NCBI GenBank assembly: GCA_900766055.1
Contig: CAAFTZ010000141.1
Span: 1 to 21,378 of the forward strand
DNA from: an uncultured Parasutterella sp.
GTDB lineage: Bacteria > Pseudomonadota > Gammaproteobacteria > Burkholderiales > Burkholderiaceae_F
Length of the DNA stretch: 21,378 nucleotides
Direction of reading: 5' to 3'
The notes beneath the pieces were generated by a model. That model worked only from the letters and a program-made list of their open reading frames with translations. It ran no database searches and was not told the origin of the DNA. Every line of letters starts with the position of its first letter. Within the stretch, counting starts at the first letter, position 1. Shown here piece by piece: positions 1-8,245 of this stretch. The translations under genes were made by a program, and so were the position numbers.

Positions 1-2
1 AG

Positions 3-1460
3 AATATTAAAAATAAACTCATTAGTATATTTAATGCTGTCGGAGCAAGCTTCGGATCTTCTGGAACCCTAGTCTATTGGAACAATACTGATCGTATTAA
101 ATGGACTAGGAGTGAAGCTCTTTTTAATCATCTGGAAGAAACGTTAGGAAGGATCTACAGAAAGTACATTGTCAATGATGATGTTCGAATCTTTGTGTCC
201 GTCTTTCGTGATCCAGATTTCTCTAAACCGGAACAAAGTACCGGCGTCCGTAAAGTCAGACCCAATGATCCTATGTTCTTAATGGACAACTGCATATGTC
301 GGGATTTTATAGATCCTGCTATCAAACAAATCGCTGTTCCAGTCCCAGAAGAAAATATAGACAAATATGATTTTGATGTCCCGTACAATGGCGTAGTTTC
401 GAAAGTAAGAATTCGGTTTTCCAAAATTCTTCCTGAGATAAGGACTAGATATTCCGGAAACTCTTCCTTTGGTCAGTTGGCAAACAGAAATTGCGGTGTC
501 TCAGTTTGCAGAGCAAAAAGAGAATTGCAGCTTAGCTCTTCATGGGTGGACAACGTCGATCCCCTCAATCGTTGGTGGGGTGCTGAGGTTGACTTTCCTC
601 CGGCCCTTGATGATATTTTTGGAGTCACTAACAATAAACAGGCCGCAACAAAATTAGACGATTTTGCAAGAATCGACATCGATGACGTCGTAAAAGAGTA
701 CAACAATAGTTTGCCTGCGGATCCATTGAGAGAAAACGAACTTAAAACTAAAAATGAGATCTTTGAAGCCATGAAAAAAGACGGTGATACATCCTGGGTT
801 CTTTTGAAAATAAACGACATCATAAAAACAAATATTAAGCAACTGTTCAAAGCCATCAAAAACGAAAAGTCTGCTTATGACAGAAATCAGGAAAAGAAAA
901 AGGCCGGTTCATTCGGCTCGGGTTCCTCTTCAAGAATAGGAGCGGGTGTCGTTGATCGCACTGTTGGTGCGGAAGGTACGGCCCAACCGCTAAATGAGGA
1001 ACAAAAAACTACGGTTTCCACTAATTACTTTAATGACTTGATTAAAAAGAATCCGGTATCAGCCAAGGACTCTGTGCCAACAATCGAAGAAATCAAGGAA
1101 TGGCTTGAAAAAGGTTCCAAGGTTAGGTTTGATGAAGGCGAACTAGGGACCACAACACTTTTTACAATTCAAAAAGTCATCAATGATCGAGACGCGATCA
1201 TTCTTAACAAAGAAAATCGTGCGATTGCAACCATTCTCAGTGCAATTGTTGATCCAGAAGCTGTTTCAGAAGAGAACTTACGACGCCAGCGCGAAGAATT
1301 AAGAATCGTTCTTGCCCTCTTGTTTTACTCTTGGGCCTACGTAGAAGAGGAAGATCTCACGGATGCAGATATCCGCCTCAGCAGAAAAATCCGCTCTCGC
1401 GTGGGAGAAAAGCTTGACGAGCTCATGGGAAGGGCGAGTGAAGAATTAAAGATGCAATGA
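3..1460 (+). CDS. GHKL-type ATPase (MORC/MutL-like, HATPase_c_3 class), 5'-truncated by window edge
   Basis: The frame is open from the first bases, so the real start lies upstream; the internal GTG at 195 is not a convincing start because conserved sequence precedes it. 485 residues are visible. Fragment residues 14-34 contain GSSGTLVYWNNTDRIKW, which matches the loop and strand after the nucleotide pocket of HATPase_c_3 proteins (the GTxVxWxxxDR pattern). It is followed by a helix ending in GRIYRKYI, then a DVRIFVSV strand and NDPMFL, corresponding to the family's 'I.I..NG..v.P.DP' segment. A later RWWGAEVDFPPALDDIFGVTNNKQ-type block is also typical. The N-terminal catalytic boxes (N-box, DxGxG) are off-window. 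A Gly/Ser linker at about codons 300-318 precedes a helical tail. In this family ATP binding drives dimer closure around a substrate, usually DNA. Its stop overlaps the next gene's ATG, so the two are probably co-translated. A defence role is inferred from the neighbours. Confidence 0.8.
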   Translation, partial: NIKNKLISIFNAVGASFGSSGTLVYWNNTDRIKWTRSEALFNHLEETLGRIYRKYIVNDDVRIFVSVFRDPDFSKPEQSTGVRKVRPNDPMFLMDNCICRDFIDPAIKQIAVPVPEENIDKYDFDVPYNGVVSKVRIRFSKILPEIRTRYSGNSSFGQLANRNCGVSVCRAKRELQLSSSWVDNVDPLNRWWGAEVDFPPALDDIFGVTNNKQAATKLDDFARIDIDDVVKEYNNSLPADPLRENELKTKNEIFEAMKKDGDTSWVLLKINDIIKTNIKQLFKAIKNEKSAYDRNQEKKKAGSFGSGSSSRIGAGVVDRTVGAEGTAQPLNEEQKTTVSTNYFNDLIKKNPVSAKDSVPTIEEIKEWLEKGSKVRFDEGELGTTTLFTIQKVINDRDAIILNKENRAIATILSAIVDPEAVSEENLRRQREELRIVLALLFYSWAYVEEEDLTDADIRLSRKIRSRVGEKLDELMGRASEELKMQ

Positions 1461-2464
1461 AGGCTTCGAGGATGTCTTTTAGTTCCGCCTCGATTAATAG
1501 TTCGCTGACGCTCTTTAGCGAAAGCCTAAGGAAGAGCCTAGAAAAGGCTAACGAAGAGATAGTCCTTGTATCTCCTTTTGTTAAGAGCTGCTTCCTTAGA
1601 AAGTTTTTTGAAGGCTACGCCAAAGATGCACCACTCACTCTTGTGACAAGATTCAATCTCTTGGATTTTGCACGAGGAGTCTCTGATATTGAGGCTTGGG
1701 ACGAAATATGGGCTCATGGCGGAAAAGTTTTGGGACTAAACCGATTACATGCAAAGTATTATCGCTTTGATAAAAATGTTTTTATTGGATCTGCAAATTT
1801 AACGGAAGGTGCTTTTTCAGATAGCGGTAATCTCGAAATTTTGAAAAAAGAAGACTTTACAACAGAGTTTCAAGTTTTTGAAAAAGAGCTTTTTTCGGAA
1901 GCCTTACCGCTAACAATTGAATTTAAAAGTTTTTTAGTTTCACAAATAAAAACAATTCAATCGTTAGATAAACAGGATTTTCCATTAGCCAATCTTGGGC
2001 ATTTGTGCCCTCCAAAAAATAAAGGCTGGCTTCCAACCTTTTTTCCCTTCTCCTCCCCAGAAAAATTGGTCCCCTCTCTCTGGAGGGCCAACATAATGTC
2101 TCTTCCAAAGGACGCTTTTTCCAAAAACGATTTAGAAAAAATCAAGAATGATTTAGTTGCTTTGGGCATTGAGGACCCTGTCCTTGATCTTAACGCCTTC
2201 AGAGAGATCTTAAAGATACAGTTTTTGGCGACAGGTTTAACCCAAAAAATAGATCATCTTTTCTCATCTCTTCCAAGCAATAAGCCTTATCTAAGCTTTG
2301 GCAAGATTTATCATTCGAAGAGTTTTGACTTTGAAGATAAGGGACAAGTAAATTCTTTAATGGGCTGGCTCGAGCAACTTTTTCCTGAAAGGTATAAACC
2401 TGTGCTACCACAATCTTACTCAAGACTATTGTCTATAAACCCAGAGGCTATTTCTTTTAAGTAA
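1457..2464 (+). CDS. Phospholipase D-like domain protein, probable nuclease of the ATPase operon
   Basis: This 335-aa protein starts at an ATGA overlap with the upstream ATPase gene. Residues about 34-115 form a PLD fold: a hydrophobic strand (IVLVSPFVKS), a second strand (LTLVTRFN), then a full HKD motif with H98, K100 and D105, followed by GSANLTEGAF (111-120). Only one HKD motif is seen; single-HKD members of this superfamily (Nuc, BfiI, NgoFVII-like enzymes) dimerise to make one active site, so a DNA nuclease is more likely than a lipase. There is no signal peptide or membrane segment, which also argues for a cytoplasmic nuclease. The C-terminal ~170 residues (WLPTFFPF onward) match nothing I recognise and may bind DNA or the GHKL partner. 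The overlap suggests the two products act as a pair. Family assignment is firm; nuclease activity and defence role are inferred. Confidence 0.82.
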   Translation: MKASRMSFSSASINSSLTLFSESLRKSLEKANEEIVLVSPFVKSCFLRKFFEGYAKDAPLTLVTRFNLLDFARGVSDIEAWDEIWAHGGKVLGLNRLHAKYYRFDKNVFIGSANLTEGAFSDSGNLEILKKEDFTTEFQVFEKELFSEALPLTIEFKSFLVSQIKTIQSLDKQDFPLANLGHLCPPKNKGWLPTFFPFSSPEKLVPSLWRANIMSLPKDAFSKNDLEKIKNDLVALGIEDPVLDLNAFREILKIQFLATGLTQKIDHLFSSLPSNKPYLSFGKIYHSKSFDFEDKGQVNSLMGWLEQLFPERYKPVLPQSYSRLLSINPEAISFK

Positions 2465-2514
2465 TCCCTTTAAAAGGGTCGTCTTGGTATAACGGTTGAG
2501 CAAAGGTTGGTAGC

Positions 2515-2739
2515 ATGTAAATAATAATTTTGCCACTCCAAAGCCGGGATGAAGCCAACGATTCGCTCAGCCTAATCCTGCATTTTTCAGATTCACCAAA
2601 AAGAAAGCTTCTTTTATCTAGGTGTCCAATTGGCTTAAACTTTTTAGATCCTGTAAAAGAAGCATTAGAATCGGCCTGACTAACTTTTTTCACAATGGAG
2701 GAGGGCCGGCTAGTTAATAAGGGGCCGACTAAAAACTAA
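2515..2739 (+). pseudogene. Small broken reading frame (74 codons, two in-frame stops) between PLD and DUF262 genes
   Basis: One frame reads ATG-TAA-ATA-ATA-ATT at 2515, with AAGG about 8-11 bases upstream. It continues as protein-like sequence (IIILPLQSRDEANDSLSL, later GLNFLDPVKEALESA) to a TGA at 2677, then resumes (LTFFTMEEGRLVNKG) to a TAA at 2737-2739. If codon 2 were a sense codon such as AAA, and codon 55 TGG rather than TGA, this would be one 74-aa gene ending two bases before the ATG of the DUF262 gene. That would explain why the DUF262 start has no ribosome-binding site of its own. Without those changes, a 49-codon product could begin at TTG 2530. No family is recognised. Real nonsense mutations, sequencing errors and chance are all possible; the operon-like spacing favours a former gene. 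Confidence 0.45.
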
Positions 2740-2741
2740 AC

Positions 2742-5252
2742 ATGAGCGAACTTCAAGATTATTTCAAACCATACACACGATCCGTTCAAACTCTCCTTGG
2801 AGAAGATGGCATCGCTTTTCTTATTCCACCCTATCAAAGGCCTTACGCCTGGAAAAAGGCAGGTTCTAAGAAAGACTATTCATCGTTGACAATGCTTCTC
2901 GGTGATGTAATTGAAGGCTATAACCTTTACTTAACAGAGGGGGATAATGTCAAGTTTCTCGGAACGTTCCTTACCGAGATTTGCAAAAACGAAGGTTTCT
3001 CTGACAATCAAAAAGAATCCGAAAAACCGGCAAAAGTTTACACCGTTATAGACGGACAACAAAGGTTGACCACGCTTCTCCTATTTATGCTTCAACTAGA
3101 TGGCGAAATCGCGATGGTTCAAAAAGAATTTGAATCCGTCGCTAAGGCTTATATCCAGAAGTTAAAAGAGTCACTAGATATCTCATCAGATCCTAGTGAG
3201 AAAGTGGAGCTAGAGGAAAAGATTCAAAAGTTCAAAGCAGACTTAGCGGCAGAAGACGATTTCGTATATAACCATACGCAAGACATCAGAAAATGTTTTG
3301 TAGCGTATAAAGGACGATCGGGTAGAGAGATATTAGACAACTCTTATCTTCCTAAGATGATCCGTTCACTGGATGATGTTTGGGACAGAACTCATCCTAA
3401 ATACACCTCCCCTATTGCTAGCTATATCTTTCACAAAAGCGCTCATAGCAGATCATATGAAAACTTATGTTCAAACGGAAATAAGGTTGAAAAGTTCGAT
3501 TTAACTAAATGGTCAAAAACAGCTGATGAAGACCAACGGCCTTTCTACGACTCAATGGTGGAAGCTGTTAAACAAATTGATCGGGCAATTGGAATTTTCA
3601 AAGAGTCCATCGTAGAAGAAAATGAAAAAAATTTAGAAAAAGAGGAGGACTCTGTTTTCCGGGCGCCGCCAGTGGATTACATAAGAAGCCCTAAAGATGA
3701 GGATACCTACGATGTTCTTATCGCAAGAAGCAAATTCCCTGATTTTGGAGAAGGTATTCTCCAAACCGATGATGACAAAGTAAAAAAACAGTTCCTTCTC
3801 GTTTTTCAGCTATGCCTTCTAGCTGCCTATCTTTTAAACAAAGTTGGGATGACTCATGTAAATACAGAAAGGGATAACATGGCCTTTGATATTTTTGAGG
3901 CTTTGAATACAACTGGAACCCCCCTTACTGCGTTTGAAACTTTTAAGCCGCACGTCTATGAAAAGATAACTGATCTTGGTGCAAAGCGTAGCTTCAAGTA
4001 CATGGAAGATATCACGAAATTTTTGGAAAATTATTCCACAGACGACCTTCTGCTAGATTTTGCATTCGCTGACTCTGGGTGCGAGCTTCCTAAAAGACTT
4101 AATCGTCAAAGACTTTATTTAAACGAATATGACAACCTCGACAATGATGATAAAGAAAAATTTGTTGAGAGCCTCTTTCACACTAAAGAATTCTTAAAGG
4201 CTTTCTGGTCAAATAAATTCAATATTGACAAATGCATGTATGACACATTGCAGCCGAAAGATTTAAATGCTCTCAAGGCGTGTTTTACATATTTCTGGAT
4301 GTTGAACCACACAAGAGCGCACGGCCCTTTGATCCGCTTTTATTCGAGCTGGTATGTCCAACAGGAAACACAGAAGCCTGAACCTGGCAGTTTCTTTAAG
4401 GCAACTCAAGATTTCGTAGAGGCAACAAAGGCTTGCGCAGCTTTCACCACACTTTGGCGCTTAGGCTGTGGCGGCTCTACTTCCGGGGTTGACGACGAAT
4501 ACGCCAAGATAATGAGGGGAACGAAAGATGGAGATAGAGTCATCTGCCGTCCCTTTAGCCGCCGAGTTTATAGAGGAACGGGGTTGAATATTCTTCCTCC
4601 CGTCTCCGAGCTAAAAAAATACTTAAAAGACGCCCTTGAATCCAAAATACCTGGAGGAAAAGAAGCGTGGGTCAAGAAAGTAGCAAACCAAAATTTTTCT
4701 AAATCAACTTTTAAATTGATCCGCTTTTTCCTTTTGGCAGCATTTCAGGATGCAGTCATGGACCAAGTCGAAAAAGACATCCTTATTCGCGGCAAAGCGG
4801 GGACTGCAGAAACAATAACTCAGGAACTGCTCGATGAAATGACTCTTGAACATATCGCGCCTTCAACTAGAGACAACGGCTGGAAAGATAAAAAATACGA
4901 TGACATCTATAACTCAACCGAAGATCTTTTAAATCATCTTGGAAACTACACACTGCTCCCTCAGCTGGAAAACTCGACTGCTTCTAACAGGGACTGGGAA
5001 ATAAAGAAAACCCTGTATGAAATGATCGCATCTGACAATCCGATCAATAATCAAGTTGAAAACTGGAAAAGCGCATCTGGTGTGGAATTAAATGCTTCGG
5101 ATATCGAGAAACTTTCTAGGTTCCAAAGACAACTAATCTGGCTCGGCCCGCTTTCGAAAACGGAAGAACCTTGGGGTTCTGATACTATTCGCAGACGGTC
5201 AGTCAGAATCGCAGAATTGGGCTATGACACTCTGATTGAATGGTTAAGTTAA
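2742..5252 (+). CDS. DUF262/DUF1524 domain protein (GmrSD/SspE-like NTPase-nuclease)
   Basis: 836 aa. The N-terminal DUF262 domain shows IPPYQRPYAW (28-37) and the nucleotide-site motif VIDGQQRLTTL (102-112), the DGQQR signature shared with GmrS, BrxU and SspE. A long helical middle follows, with DIFEALNTTGTPLTAFE, the usual late DUF262 motif. The C-terminal part carries a DUF1524 HNH-type nuclease motif, EHIAPS (703-708, H704), then LGNYTLL (733-739) and N744/N749. Proteins of this build hydrolyse nucleotides and nick or cleave foreign DNA, often modified DNA. The family consensus near the catalytic His is usually EHIxPQ; here it is EHIAPS. The ~75-residue tail after the HNH region is unassigned. 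No Shine-Dalgarno is visible just upstream of ATG 2742 (a GGAGGAGGG lies 37 bases away), suggesting coupling to the frame ending at 2739. Target specificity cannot be read from sequence. Confidence 0.85.
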   Translation: MSELQDYFKPYTRSVQTLLGEDGIAFLIPPYQRPYAWKKAGSKKDYSSLTMLLGDVIEGYNLYLTEGDNVKFLGTFLTEICKNEGFSDNQKESEKPAKVYTVIDGQQRLTTLLLFMLQLDGEIAMVQKEFESVAKAYIQKLKESLDISSDPSEKVELEEKIQKFKADLAAEDDFVYNHTQDIRKCFVAYKGRSGREILDNSYLPKMIRSLDDVWDRTHPKYTSPIASYIFHKSAHSRSYENLCSNGNKVEKFDLTKWSKTADEDQRPFYDSMVEAVKQIDRAIGIFKESIVEENEKNLEKEEDSVFRAPPVDYIRSPKDEDTYDVLIARSKFPDFGEGILQTDDDKVKKQFLLVFQLCLLAAYLLNKVGMTHVNTERDNMAFDIFEALNTTGTPLTAFETFKPHVYEKITDLGAKRSFKYMEDITKFLENYSTDDLLLDFAFADSGCELPKRLNRQRLYLNEYDNLDNDDKEKFVESLFHTKEFLKAFWSNKFNIDKCMYDTLQPKDLNALKACFTYFWMLNHTRAHGPLIRFYSSWYVQQETQKPEPGSFFKATQDFVEATKACAAFTTLWRLGCGGSTSGVDDEYAKIMRGTKDGDRVICRPFSRRVYRGTGLNILPPVSELKKYLKDALESKIPGGKEAWVKKVANQNFSKSTFKLIRFFLLAAFQDAVMDQVEKDILIRGKAGTAETITQELLDEMTLEHIAPSTRDNGWKDKKYDDIYNSTEDLLNHLGNYTLLPQLENSTASNRDWEIKKTLYEMIASDNPINNQVENWKSASGVELNASDIEKLSRFQRQLIWLGPLSKTEEPWGSDTIRRRSVRIAELGYDTLIEWLS

Positions 5253-5267
5253 TTTCAAGTTAAAATT

Positions 5268-5316
5268 CAAAAGGCTCTCCACTCTAGATAATCAAGCAGT
5301 AGAGAGCTTTTTATTT
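5268..5316 (+). terminator. Intrinsic terminator after the DUF262 gene
   Basis: AAAGGCTCTCCACT pairs with AGTAGAGAGCTTTT across a short loop (one bulged G, one mismatch), and the downstream arm runs into TTTTTATTT. It begins about 16 bases after the DUF262 stop and closes the plus-strand operon. Confidence 0.7.
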
Positions 5317-5324
5317 ACTGAATT

Positions 5325-5985
5325 TTGTCAAACCAAGGTGCCCCTACAAGACTCAAAGAAAAGCTTGAACTAAGCCTCAGCGACAAGAAACTTGCGGAAA
5401 AGAAAAGGGCAAAGATCAAAACGCCGGCCTGCTCAAATAGCTGAAAAACAATCGATGCAAAATTTAATCGACTGGTTCGACTGCATTGAATTGACGAGCC
5501 TGAAGAGTGAGGATGAAACCGTCACAGAAAGGTGCGGAGATACGAAACGTGACCGATTGTTCTTTACATTGCTGGGGAGACCAGACTTTGAGGAAAAACC
5601 CAGAATCAGCTAGAAATCTGACCTTTAGCAAACATTCAGGCTCCTTTAGGCCCGCATTTAGCCTCTCTAGCTTCCGTCTCTGAGAATGCAGTTCGTCTCG
5701 GCGTCTCCTATGCCGAGGACTCCGACACCATGGCGCAATCGTAGGCTTCCTAGCAGAGGCGAAATACGAATGGCTAGCCGCACAAAATCTTATTTAATGA
5801 AAGAGATGCTTGAAGTGGTTAGGCGGTTAGAAACACACAAGAAGCAAGAAGGTCGGTTTAATGGTGCAGCGACCATTTCCTCTATCAGAAATCAGGTATT
5901 CGGCCTCAGTGAAAATCAGTCGACTAAATGTAAAAGGCCACTAAAACTTATCACCGAGGTCGTTAACTCTCAAGGTCTCCAACTG
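5325..5985 (+). pseudogene. Multiply frameshifted remnant of an unidentified protein gene
   Basis: No single frame spans this stretch, but protein-like pieces follow each other on the plus strand in shifting frames. From TTG 5325 comes a Lys-rich start (RLKEKLELSLSDKKLAEKK). In another frame follows AEKQSMQNLIDWFDCIEL and onward to 5613. From about 5630 comes LASVSENAVRLGVSYAED, ending at a TAG. It is followed immediately in another frame by IVGFLAEAKYEWLAAQ to a TAA, and in a third by LMKEMLEVVRRLETH and GRFNGAATISSIRNQVFGL. Together they would make a soluble, mostly helical protein of about 215 residues. No family is recognised. The open frame 5686-6018 that covers the last part is probably only a piece of it. 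The 3' end meets the convergent minus-strand gene at 5990. Assignment as one former gene is an inference. Confidence 0.45.
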
Positions 5986-5989
5986 GGCT

Positions 5990-7063
5990 TTAGCTCTTCT
6001 GCTTTTGTTGGTCTTTAATTTCCTTTTCCAGAGCATCAAATTCGTGTAGATAATCACGTAAGAGAGTCTCCTTTAAGAACTCTAATTTTTTCTGTCCGTC
6101 TTTGTTGGAATACCAAGAATTGGGCAGTTTTGCTGTTAAGTCTCCCAGCCGTTCTAAGCAGGACAATTGCTGATTAATCAATTCCTGGAATTCTCCAATT
6201 TCATAAAGAACTGCATCCTCCATTGAAGTTTCACTCGCCTCACCAATCGAAATATCCAGCCAATTAGGACCATATTTCTTAGAAACTTCCTTGTAAAGCC
6301 ATGTAATAATGTTTTGAATTTGCTCACTACTTATTTGTTTGCTTGGCCAGTTCGGGAATGGCACGACTGCAACAAGAGTCTCATCAGCCCAATACGCATA
6401 GCAATTCGGATAGCTCTCGGATTCAAAATCCGGATTAAATGGTTCGTCAAAATTAAACATTAGGGCCGGATCCTTGCCTTCAACGTTCCACAACTTAAGG
6501 AAATAATCCAAATATTGTTTTCCAAAGCAAATGATCAATTTTGGCTTATGAAGTTTGCGTTCGGTCAAGTAGATCTTTGAACGATGTTTTATGACAAAGT
6601 CCTCATATTCTCCAAAGCTATTGAGTCCAGTCCAGTCGCGCAGCGGAATTGGGTTGCTTCCATCTTCCATTGTGCGAATTTTATATTCATTCCATTTTGC
6701 AGCAGCAACATCTCTATTCTCGAATGGAATGGGAAATGCATTCAGGACAAAAGCAAATCTGCCAGCGCCGCCTTGGGTTTTCCAGCTCTCCTCAGGACTT
6801 ATGCATTTTTCCAGCTCGGAAAAAATCTTTATAGCCGCTGAACATAAATTGGTTCGATAAGCCCGAAAACTTTCGATAAATTCCTGAACCGAGGTGGTGT
6901 AGGGATCTTTTATAATTTGGGGCTGTAGCTCGCTTTCCAAAATGGGAGCTTCGGGGCCGCAAACACCGCTATGCTCTAATCCGCACAGCCAAACAGGGCT
7001 ATTAACATTTCCAACCCCCGAACCAAAAAATGACTCGACTAATTTTGTGAAGTTTTCGCTCAT
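5990..7063 (-). CDS. Unknown protein, possible uracil-DNA-glycosylase-fold domain plus C-terminal coiled coil
   Basis: An upstream TTG at 7075 is in frame, but I chose ATG 7063 because GGAG lies about 6-9 bases before it; this gives 357 aa. The first ~240 residues alternate strands and helices in a manner reminiscent of the UDG superfamily: VWLCGLEHSG (24-33) in the position of the GxNPG loop, LNAFPIPF (107-114), the buried strand KPKLIICFGK (173-182), and VVPFPNW (233-239) where the family has its HPS loop. The catalytic residues of classical UDGs are not evident, so this is a weak structural resemblance only. The C-terminal ~90 residues are rich in Glu/Lys/Leu and likely form a coiled coil (LEFLKETLLRDYLHEFDALEKE). 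No partner gene is adjacent, and both flanks are decayed DNA. The gene itself looks intact. That it is protein-coding is secure; function is open. Confidence 0.75.
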   Translation of the reverse strand: MSENFTKLVESFFGSGVGNVNSPVWLCGLEHSGVCGPEAPILESELQPQIIKDPYTTSVQEFIESFRAYRTNLCSAAIKIFSELEKCISPEESWKTQGGAGRFAFVLNAFPIPFENRDVAAAKWNEYKIRTMEDGSNPIPLRDWTGLNSFGEYEDFVIKHRSKIYLTERKLHKPKLIICFGKQYLDYFLKLWNVEGKDPALMFNFDEPFNPDFESESYPNCYAYWADETLVAVVPFPNWPSKQISSEQIQNIITWLYKEVSKKYGPNWLDISIGEASETSMEDAVLYEIGEFQELINQQLSCLERLGDLTAKLPNSWYSNKDGQKKLEFLKETLLRDYLHEFDALEKEIKDQQKQKS

Positions 7064-7162
7064 TACATTCTCCAAGGAAATACTCTTTTTTCCAGCACTA
7101 TAGACGTGCGCTGAAGTGGTTCGAACAAGACGCGGGTCTGAGCTCCGACACCGGTACTTACT

Positions 7163-7318
7163 CTAAGAAATTTTAAGCCGCTCTTTAAGTGACTGGAAAA
7201 GTTTCTGCAGCAGCGTGATGTGCTCGTATGTGACGAAACGCCGTTTAACTGCCTTCAGGATCAGGGACACGGGAATCTGTCTCCTTTTTATTTCTAGGAG
7301 ACAATATCGCTCATGCGG
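7163..7318 (-). pseudogene. Possible C-terminal gene remnant in the 7,064-7,435 gap
   Basis: This 372-base gap has no intact gene. On the minus strand a 51-codon open frame lacking ATG, GTG or TTG reads as a basic, helical C-terminus (RRQIPVSLILKAVKRRF, then LLQKLFQSLKERLKIS) to a TAG. A plus-strand frame through 7,090-7,170 (RALKWFEQDAGLSSDTGTY) also looks protein-like, so at least one is chance. No start, ribosome-binding site or family can be assigned. Confidence 0.25.
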
Positions 7319-7435
7319 TTAAATTAAAATACGAACCTTAAAACATCTACGGTCAAATCTATACGAAAGAAGTACGGAGTCAGCAGACTACTCAAGCCGC
7401 CTCCGAGAAGCATTACTAGTATGGACCATGATCTA

Positions 7436-8068
7436 CTAATTTCTTTGTTGCTCCTTTAATTTCTTTTGAAGTTGTTCAATCAGTTTTAGGGAGACCCTTC
7501 TTGCAGGGGAAAATACATTGCAAGAGAGTGGGTGTGAATGGGTATCGCCACTCCCTAAAAAATACACCATGTAGCAGTCATCCGAGTAATCCAAGACATG
7601 CAAGTGCATTTTTTCATTAAAAGCCAAGACTTCATCGACGGTCCAAGGGACGGCAGCCACAATCCCTAAACGGCTTAATTCATCGCCTTCCACGCATTCA
7701 ACAATGTCCCCGACTTTGAATTTTATATCGGCAACTTTCCTTCCGAGATAAGGAATGAGATCTCCGTTGAAATCATTCACGGCTACCTCTGTGTTGAAAC
7801 CTCCGTCCCCATAGTAAGAGCGACAAGCCCTTAAAGATCCTTGCCAAAATTTCGGAAACTGGTCAAGAAAGAATTCTCGTAAGTAGAAGCCCATAATTTG
7901 TACTCTTCTCTCCTCAGCCACCATTTGATTTGTTTTAATAATCGCTCTCAAGCCATTTTCAGCTTCATTCAGATCGGAGAAATAACCGCACTGAATGTTG
8001 TTCAGACGGCGAGTCGGATACCTGCTGTGCGAGACGTAGGATACTGCGGTTAATTCAAAAAAATTCAT
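7436..8068 (-). CDS. Conserved-looking hypothetical protein, 210 aa
   Basis: The frame is intact from ATG 8068 to TAA, with only a poor ribosome-binding site upstream. The N-terminal half is helical (EAENGLRAIIKTNQMVAEE). The second half has a small beta-barrel look: KFKVGDIVE (116-124), LGIVAAVPW (134-142), then HVLDYSDDCYMVYF (157-170) and THSHP (176-180), and it ends in a basic helix. The pattern FKVGDIVE...LGIV...LDYSDDxYxV...HSHP is one I associate with an uncharacterised family in gut bacteria with a KOW/SH3-like core; this is from memory, not a search. There is no signal peptide or membrane segment. No neighbour suggests a pathway. Coding status is likely; function unknown. Confidence 0.7.
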   Translation of the reverse strand: MNFFELTAVSYVSHSRYPTRRLNNIQCGYFSDLNEAENGLRAIIKTNQMVAEERRVQIMGFYLREFFLDQFPKFWQGSLRACRSYYGDGGFNTEVAVNDFNGDLIPYLGRKVADIKFKVGDIVECVEGDELSRLGIVAAVPWTVDEVLAFNEKMHLHVLDYSDDCYMVYFLGSGDTHSHPLSCNVFSPARRVSLKLIEQLQKKLKEQQRN

Positions 8069-8164
8069 TCGTTATGGTTACAGCTTTTAGTATTTAGGAT
8101 TCAAGAAAATTAACGGACTAGCCCATGGATATCAGCGTTTCTCTACTTGAATAGGAGTTGTTTT

Positions 8165-8245
8165 ATGACACAGCTGAATAATTTCATCTCAAGTTTTATT
8201 GTAGGAGAAAACAAAGAGCAGCTGCAAAACGCACTGAAATTTTAA
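8165..8245 (+). CDS. Very short frame with a good ribosome-binding site (26 aa), possibly a truncated gene start
   Basis: ATG 8165 is preceded by AGGAG with a 7-base spacer (AATAGGAGTTGTTTT). The frame encodes MTQLNNFISSFIVGENKEQL and six more residues, then TAA. One frame over, the sequence continues with ILKGFACPSLIIL before another stop, so this may be the 5' end of a frameshifted gene rather than a complete peptide. Nothing further is recognisable downstream. Confidence 0.25.
   Translation: MTQLNNFISSFIVGENKEQLQNALKF

Noticed and set aside
2480..2515. tRNA-like string (TTGGTATAACGGTTGAGC) after the PLD gene
   Set aside because: It resembles a tRNA D-arm, but no acceptor, anticodon or T arm can be formed around it.
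6584..6860. Plus-strand frames of 61-89 codons within 6,584-6,860
   Set aside because: Shadows of the intact minus-strand gene 5,990-7,063, without ribosome-binding sites or motifs.
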